Assembly (NCBI GenBank): GCA_963970005.1
Contig: CAXAMN010028994.1
Coordinates: forward strand, 482,742 to 546,741
Direction of reading: 5' to 3'
Length of the DNA: 64,000 nt
Origin: Durusdinium trenchii
Lineage: Eukaryota; Sar; Dinophyceae; Suessiales; Symbiodiniaceae
The notes below the pieces were generated by a model that worked only from the letters and a program-made list of their open reading frames with translations, did no database searches and was not told where the DNA came from. The translations under genes were made by a program, and so were the position numbers. Shown piece after piece: positions 58,169 through 64,000 of the stretch (the first letter of the stretch is position 1; every line of letters starts with the position of its first letter).

Positions 58169-58638
58169 TCAACAAAAAAGACGATGCGATTCTGCCCAGG
58201 TCCCTATGGGAAGAACAGTGTCTTTGGACCATCCTTCAACTCGGCAAATCGTGTGCCACGTATCTTCCGCATCTTCCATCCGCTGTGCCACGTATCCGCC
58301 ATCCCACTCCGGTCCCTGCCCCTGGACAATCGGGGCGATCCGCGAAATGAGGTGGGGAAGTTCCGGCTTTTTGTTGGGTGGAAAATGCTGAAGATGCACT
58401 TGGATACCACGGAGGTCAGCGGTTGGGCCTCTTTCTGGCGACCCTCTCCCCTCTCTCTGTGCCACCTTTGAAGCTTGCCCAAGCAGCCGGAGGTGCCGAC
58501 CAGGTAAGAATCTGCACAGGTCCCATTGTTTTCGGGATTCAAAAAGATCCGGGTCTCCTCAGAGGGACGAAACGCGGACGAAGGTTTCTGACGCTTCTGT
58601 TCAGAGGGCAACCCCGCGGCGGGGGGGGAGCTGGACAT
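58169..58638 (-). CDS. Unassigned protein, two exons
   Basis: Exon about 58501-58638 encodes PSEQKRQKPSSAFRPSEETR and IFLNPENNGTCADSYL and ends at donor TACCTG|GTCGGC (phase 0). The next acceptor in phase is TCTTCAG|CAT (58387), giving HFPPNKKPELPHLISRIAPI, then GPEWDGGYVAQRMEDAEDTW and VEGWSKDTVLPIGTWAESHR, to a stop at 58169. A short internal DNA repeat (ATACGTGGCACA twice, 36 bases apart) lies in the second exon. The intron is 58388-58500, 113 bp. Family not recognised. Confidence 0.55.
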
Positions 58639-59173
58639 GAAGCTCTGGATGGGTCCGAGTGCAGGGAGGGGAGGTACTTATATAACTGTTTAATCTTTGA
58701 CATGGTGCTCCCTTGGTGGCCCTAGGAATTCCTTGATGGCCCTGAACCATGTTCGTCGCTCGTGATCTTTGTGGAGGGATCAACTTTAGAAAGGAGCTCA
58801 GTTTCTTCCGCTAATTGAGGGACGAACAGTGGTGGTGTTTACGGATCGGCGATGGCTGCCTCTTAGCCATCAGTCAGGATGGAAGGGCCAAGGAGAGTGT
58901 CCCTTACACTGGGTCAGATTGCATAGCACTAGCGATTCTAGTACCGCGCGGTCCAGCCACATCTCTGGGTCTGGAACTTTGAAGGATTATGATTCTCAGG
59001 GTCAGGGTTCTTCGTCGTTTATGGCCCAAGTAGAGACCGATTCGTTGGGTTGGTCTATAAATTGATTAAACAACTCAAAGTAGAAGTCTTGTCACAGGAC
59101 CTTCGAATGCAAATCGCTCACTATATCCAACGTTTGGAAGGATTCATGACACAGTTCCATCGACCATCCCCGG

Positions 59174-59826
59174 TCATTTCGGTGCCCGGCTCCAGGCCCA
59201 AGGCTCCAGGACATCCCGAAAGGCTTTGGCGCCCATGTCGCGGCGGAAGGCATAGAAGGCGACCCAGACCTTGCCTCGGCGGGTCTGGGGAGCTGAAGTT
59301 CTCTTAGACAAGGCACACTCAAGCTCAATCGGAAATAACGCCCAAGCAAGTTGTGAGGGGCAAAATAGATTTACTCATGTGATCGTGCTCCTTTCTCAAC
59401 TACAGGGGTGGGGGCACCTTGTTGTTTTGTGTTTGTCAATTTTGGGGCCCCGATGTTTGACGTTTCATCTTCTCTTGAATGTTTGCCAATAGGATCCAAT
59501 AAGCATGGGAAGATTGGGAAGCTATTTTGTGCAATCGGTGCTTGTTAATCCCAGAAACACATTTCCACAAGTCTATGATCGAGAAAAACAAACAGTAAAC
59601 ATGTTTTTCTTCCGCTTGTGACCGATCTCCGCCCATGCTCCGAGGCGCCCAAGCTGGTAATATAATAGCCCGCGCAGGCATTGGGGAACTCGCCAAAGGA
59701 GCGGTTGCAGGTTAGGTCAACAGTCGCACAGCGTTTCTGCAGTGCATCTTCCATTGCCACCGAGCATTCTTCCTTCTCCCTGGGCGCCACCAGCCCCCCG
59801 TACGTGCAGCGAGTCACATCGCCAGA
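59174..59826 (-). CDS. C-terminal part of an unassigned Cys-rich protein, two exons
   Basis: Exon 59623-59826 (acceptor AATCAG|TCT, donor AGATCG|GTCACA, 68 codons) encodes TRCTYGGLVAPREKEECSVA, a segment with spaced cysteines (KRCATVDLTCNRS) and FPNACAGYYITSLGASEHG. Exon 59174-59269 (acceptor GCAAG|GTC) encodes VWVAFYAFRRDMGAKAFRDV and then LEPWAWSRAPK and a TGA (59174-59176). Both junctions are phase 0; the intron is 59270-59622, GT-AG, 353 bp. The cysteine pattern hints at an extracellular or lumenal domain. No family recognised. Confidence 0.6.
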
Positions 59827-59879
59827 CTGATTATTAGGTTCTTTTTGTTTCAATAGCCTGGGGTGCACGGGTATCTCTC

Positions 59880-61126
59880 ATTGCCCCCCAAAAAAGAAAC
59901 AAACCACAGGCGGATTCTGCGAATGGCAAAAGTGAAATCTGGGAGCAAACCCTCAGATCATCCACCCCAAATATGGACAGAATGGTCGTTCTGTGGCAAA
60001 CTCGTTTTCAACTAATTACATGAAATCAGCATCTGCATAGTCACATGCGTGCACAAAGTACAGTTCGAGCACACAACATCCACATTCTCTTCGGGTGGAT
60101 GGGGGAAATAGCATCAAATACACCGGCTGAATCGATGAACATCAGAATGGACACTGGTCCGTTCGGCACACTTCCACACCTTCTCCACGAAATGACCCGC
60201 AAAATTTGGAGTGGTGACCGGCACAAGCCTCCACACTCCAACACCCACCTCATTCGGTTCTGTGGATCCTTTGGGCTGCTTCCCCCGAGTTAGGTGGCAA
60301 CTTCCACATGTGTTAGGTTCTGATGGTTCTGCGATGCTCTGTGGGTCCCTCAAGCCTAGAGCGTCTCTTTCCACATGCAGTGAAAGAACCCTATATAGGG
60401 CTCCTGGCCTCCATCCTCAGGTTCGGTGGTTGGGGTGGGTGCCAGGGGGGTCCAATTATCATCAAATACCTTCTCAGGATGTGGGCCAGGAGACCTGGGG
60501 ATGATATTGATCGACGTTCGTTATCCCAATCGAAATCTTCGACTGGACTTTGGTGGCTCGATTGCCCTAAAGACCCATAACCTGATCATATTCTTAAGGG
60601 GCTGGTCATGCTCTATCCCAACCGCAACCCTTCAACAGGGTAGTAGTCCCAAGTAACTTTTAAGTCTAAAATGTCCAAAGCCTCCATGATCCTCCATGTC
60701 AAAGACCTGTCAGGTCATGGTTGCTGCTTAGCTGTGAGAGCTCCGGGAGTTCTCTAGACTTAGAGTGATCGGTACATGTTGCCCTGCTACCCCCGTCTTT
60801 CTCCGTGGTTTGGATATCTATATATTATTTATATATTATATATATATCCCCCTTACTTGTGCATATCGGCTGAGAGATTGCATTTTATAGAGAATTTTGG
60901 CTATGAAATGGGTATACAGGGTATATTTCCTATAAAATGCCAAAACCAACCTATTTATAAAATGCCCAAACTTCAGGTAAGCATAGCAGCGACAAAAACA
61001 GGAGGTTTATAAAAAGGCCAAACCGACTCTTCAAGAAATCCTATAGCTCACCTATGAGGTGTTTATAAAATGACAAAACCAACCCTCGCTGTCAGCAACT
61101 TGATATTTTGACTCCTTCGCTCTCAC
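59880..61126. other. Stretch without a resolved gene; repeated TATAAAATG
   Basis: A possible minus-strand exon near 60183-60290 (EVGVGVWRLVPVTTPNFAGH, donor GAGAAG|GTGTGG) is only weakly supported, because another frame is also open. From 60850 the motif TATAAAATG and its complement become frequent; 20-base phrases with (A/C)CAAAACCAACC recur at 60931 and 61064. This part is probably intron downstream of the exon ending at 61127. Confidence 0.4.
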
Positions 61127-62218
61127 CTCCCACACAATCCGTCCGCGGCCCATGCGCTGGCGACAAAATGTACATAGCCAGCTTTTAGGCAATTCATTGT
61201 CTCTTGAAAAAACTGTGTCTGGAATCCTGTGGATTCACATCGCAATCTCATTGTCAATCTTTGCAGAGCGAACATCACTGATGAGAGCCAACCATTTTGT
61301 GCGGCTGGGCTTTCCATTTCTCATCTCATCCAAAGCGCTCCCCAACTCTGCGCAAACCGCTGCACCATAGCTGTCACCTTTTCTTTTGTCAAAGAATTTG
61401 AATTGGTAGTACGCTGGAGCTTGGTTCACAAAGTCCGCAAAGGAGTACTGTTCACTGATCGTCTTGATTTTGCACATCTGCGTCTTTGCATCAAAGGCCG
61501 GGTTTGCAAAGTGAAGCTGGTCCAAACTGGCCATTTTGACGAGGATGCTTTTGATCTTCTTTCGGCCTGCTTCCGATCTCCTGATATCTTGCGGCTTGAT
61601 GGACTCTGGCTGAGCACTCGATTCCTTCTCAGCCTTCTTCATGAGAGTCTTTGCTGCGCGATGGAAGCCTTTGAAGACCTTGCTGAAATTGATCTTGGAT
61701 GAAGTCTTCCGCCGTCGCTTTGGAGAAGAAGGTTCCACTTCTGGCTTGTTCTCGGATTGCACTTCGGCAAAAACATCCAGGGACTCTGGAGTCAGAGTCA
61801 ACCTTCCAGAGGCCACATCCGACAGCGAAGCATCAATGTCCAAAATAGCTAGGACATGTGAAGACGAAAATATCCAAGAATTCGAGGTAGGTTCAAAGAC
61901 GATCTTGCCATTCTCCTCCTTTCCCTTGAGTTGGACGGCCCGGAAGCTTTTGATGTGGGAGAGCGGCACAGGCTGAGCGCCTCAGAGCGATTCAAAGGTG
62001 AAAATGCAGAACATAGATCCAAAATGATCCAAAAATTGGCAGAAACCCCACAATAGGATGCACAACCATACCCAATCTATCGTACCCAACCCACAGTTTC
62101 TTGAACACAACACTGAGTCACAGGGTCGTGGCTTTTTCGCAACAGGAAACACCGTCATTACCAGCGCCACTGTAGGCACTTGATCTGGTCCCATGTTCAG
62201 AACGATCACGTTTCCCAT
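61127..62218 (-). CDS. Unassigned nuclear-type protein, three exons (3' end open)
   Basis: Exon 1 (62162-62218) starts with ATG and encodes MGNVIVLNMGPDQVPTVAL. Intron 61973-62161 is GT-AG. Exon 2 (61293-61972) encodes PLSHIKSFRAVQLKGKEENG, a basic PKRRRKTSSK that looks like a nuclear-localisation signal, and YYQFKFFDKRKGDSYGAAVC. Exon 2 then either reads on to TGA at 61235-61237 or splices at AATG|GTTGG (intron 61227-61292, 66 bp) into exon 3 (61127-61226), encoding PKSWLCTFCRQRMGRGRIVW, with a consensus donor GAG|GTGAG. The spliced form is in phase and preferred. An in-frame TAG precedes the start ATG. It lies 323 bp downstream of the next gene on the same strand. Function unknown. Confidence 0.75.
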
Positions 62219-62541
62219 CCTTGGCTAGGCTCAACAAAAGCAACATACATATATAAAATGCTTGTCGTGGGTTATTCACTTTATTCATTATAGTGTCTGG
62301 CCATCAAAGGCATTTTATAAAAGCGCACTTTCACCCAAAAAACAAACAACAACAAATATATATATATATATGAAATGTGTGCTTTAGAAGCTTCAATTAA
62401 AAATGGCAAGCGGACCCCCATCACCTCATTTCATAGAAGCATGAATAAACCAACAAATACAAAAAATGATCAACAGATATCAAAAGATCTCAAAAGTAGA
62501 TATCTATATAAATAGATACAAATAGATATCACTAGACCATA

Positions 62542-64000
62542 CTAGCACAGATTCTGCAACTTATCTGTCTCGTCGGACCCATCCTTCTTGGCCTTCAATG
62601 ATCGCACAATCCACTTGGAGGCCCGGCTGCCCTTCTGCCCCGCCAGCATTCCTTCACCATCTTCTTCTTGCAGCCGCATCTCCTTCAGCTGGTGCTCCAT
62701 AGTCCTCATCAACACAAAATGACATCAAATGAATACATATTGACCAAATTTGACAAATATTTACCAGATGTCAAAATTTAAAACAGTCATAGCCACGGCA
62801 ACCATGGCCACATAAATAGAGTGCACACAGATTGCAAAACAAACACCCAGGGACTGGTGCCAGTTGAGCTTTCTCGATCGTGCCCTTACCAGCTCAGCCC
62901 TTTTCAAGAACATGCTGTCCATTCCATCTTCTCCGCAACGAAGGAAAACAGCTAACCCCCACAAGGAAGACCACATGTTCTTGGACGCGACTGCCTGTTT
63001 CAGGGTGCGAGGAAATTCAGAATTCATTGGCCTGGCAGCCTTTGAATTCTTGTCCGGCTAACTCTGGTCCGTCTGGCAGCCTTGCATCAGTGTCTTGAGG
63101 TCTTGAGATGCCATCTGCATTCTCTCGGAGAAGCTCCTCTGGGTCATCTGGATCACATTGTGCAAACTCTTGAGTGGCAACAGATGTGATTTCATTCAAG
63201 ACCGTCTCAATTTCATGGCCTTTTTCATGTCCATCTTGGATCGCCTGCACCGAGTCTGGAATGGCATCCTCTAGGAGGTCATCTGCTTCATCATCAGCAA
63301 CCTCAAAGAACTCCCCAATGCTTTCACACCGGTATGACTTCTCAAGTTGCTCCTTCGGCACACCACTGCACTCAGACACCAAGTGCAAAGCGGCCGCCAA
63401 AGCATTTCTTGCACAGGATCGAAGCCTGAACAGTTTTAGTCCAAGTAGTTTCAAGTCAGAGTTGAAACCACTATAAAATGACCTGTTTAGGGCAATATAG
63501 TTTTACATGAGAGACGTCTTGCAGTCATTTTATTTTATACAGACTGAGAGTCACTGTTTCAATGAATGCACACTTTTCTGACATTTATAAAATGAAAATC
63601 CAACATATGAAAGTGACCGGCGCCCCATATCCAACTTTTTTGATATGTATATATAAAATGAAATTCGCACGTATGAAAATGACCACACACACACACCCCA
63701 TATCTCCCTATATTCATTTCATAAACCCCCCGAGCACAAACCAAGTCACTGATCGGGCGACAGGGGCTCTTCCTCGACCAGGTCATTTGGCTCCTTCACC
63801 CGCTTCTTGGCTGTCTTCCTTGCCACCCTTGCAGCCGCATTGAAGTAGCCTCTTGGTGTGAGATCACTGTCATTATACTGACTGCGGAGCTGTCCAAAGT
63901 ACTGCTCAATGTGGACTTCTGACAAGGAGTGACTCTTCTGAAATGGAGACCAGTCCTTTGGCTTTGTGGCACAAATTGCCACACAGGTCATGGCGATGCC
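62542..64000 (-). CDS. Unassigned protein with C-terminal membrane segment, four exons (5' partial)
   Basis: Exon 1 (63750 to window end) encodes SLSEVHIEQYFGQLRSQYND and ARVARKTAKKRVKEP. Exon 2 (63081-63425) encodes a hydrophilic, acidic stretch (EFFEVADDEADDLLEDAI). Exon 3 (62765-63031) encodes KQAVASKNMWSSLWGLAVF and a membrane-like GVCFAICVHSIYVAMVAVAM. Exon 4 (62542-62704) encodes MEHQLKEMRLQEEDGEGM and ends KLQNLC at TAG. Introns: 63426-63749 (GT-AG, 324 bp), 63032-63080 (GC-AG, 49 bp) and 62705-62764 (GT-AG, 60 bp). All junctions are phase 2 and remove in-frame stops. The H-I-E-x-Y-F-G-Q region faintly recalls transposase C-termini seen in dinoflagellates, but I am not sure. The tail after the membrane segment is Lys/Glu-rich, suggesting a tail-anchored or single-pass protein. 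Confidence 0.75.
63426..63749. repeat. Intron with internal duplication and TATAAAATG motifs
   Basis: Inside this GT-AG intron a segment of about 57-65 bp is present twice (about 63589-63646 and 63650-63706): minus-strand GATATGGGG, then GGTCA(T/C)TTTCATA, then ATTTTCATTTTATA. TATAAAATG-type words occur at its copies and near 63472. Confidence 0.7.

Noticed and set aside
1..64000. Spliced-leader gene or relic, rRNA, tRNA, bacterial operons
   Set aside because: I looked for the dinoflagellate spliced-leader core and typical RNA-gene arms and saw none; gene structure is intron-rich.

Overview
This looks like a piece of a dinoflagellate nuclear genome, most like Symbiodiniaceae (inference, no search was run). 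Coding sequence is scattered as short exons in a sea of repeats. Several introns that restore a recognisable protein use GC-AG rather than GT-AG ends, with the AG|G...AG|G pattern known from dinoflagellates. A decayed IS1595/Merlin-type transposase of a kind I associate with these genomes is present. Most exons lie on the minus strand, as in long one-way gene blocks, with a few plus-strand exons at about 42-43 kb, 47-49 kb and 57.8 kb. No long bacterial-type genes, operons, rRNA, tRNA or spliced-leader gene were seen.

Layout. 1-6.9 kb is a diverged repeat array with a recent duplication and a 10-N assembly gap. 6.9-11.8 kb has no convincing gene. 11.8-18.7 kb carries a split aldo-keto reductase (AKR) gene on the minus strand; six of its exons join in phase to give a textbook AKR C-terminal half, and its introns hold a foldback element and a dispersed repeat cluster. 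18.7-22 kb is triplet repeats and a hairpin. 22-24.5 kb has two exons of a phytanoyl-CoA dioxygenase (PhyH)-like enzyme and three further exons. 25.4-27.8 kb has the transposase relic, a two-exon gene that can splice into it, and a 178-bp palindrome just upstream. 28-60 kb holds many single or paired exons of proteins I cannot name, mixed with a 55-bp minisatellite (39.4-40.0 kb), a copied exon (33.7/34.8 kb), a reading frame broken by one in-frame TAG (44.6 kb) and dispersed CTACTAG-type repeats. 61-64 kb has two neighbouring minus-strand genes with well-resolved introns, one encoding a protein with a C-terminal membrane segment.

The enzymes (AKR, PhyH) look like ordinary oxidoreductases. 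The rest is described from sequence only. Exon edges come from reading-frame continuity plus GT/GC-AG signals; where several choices fit, the text says so.
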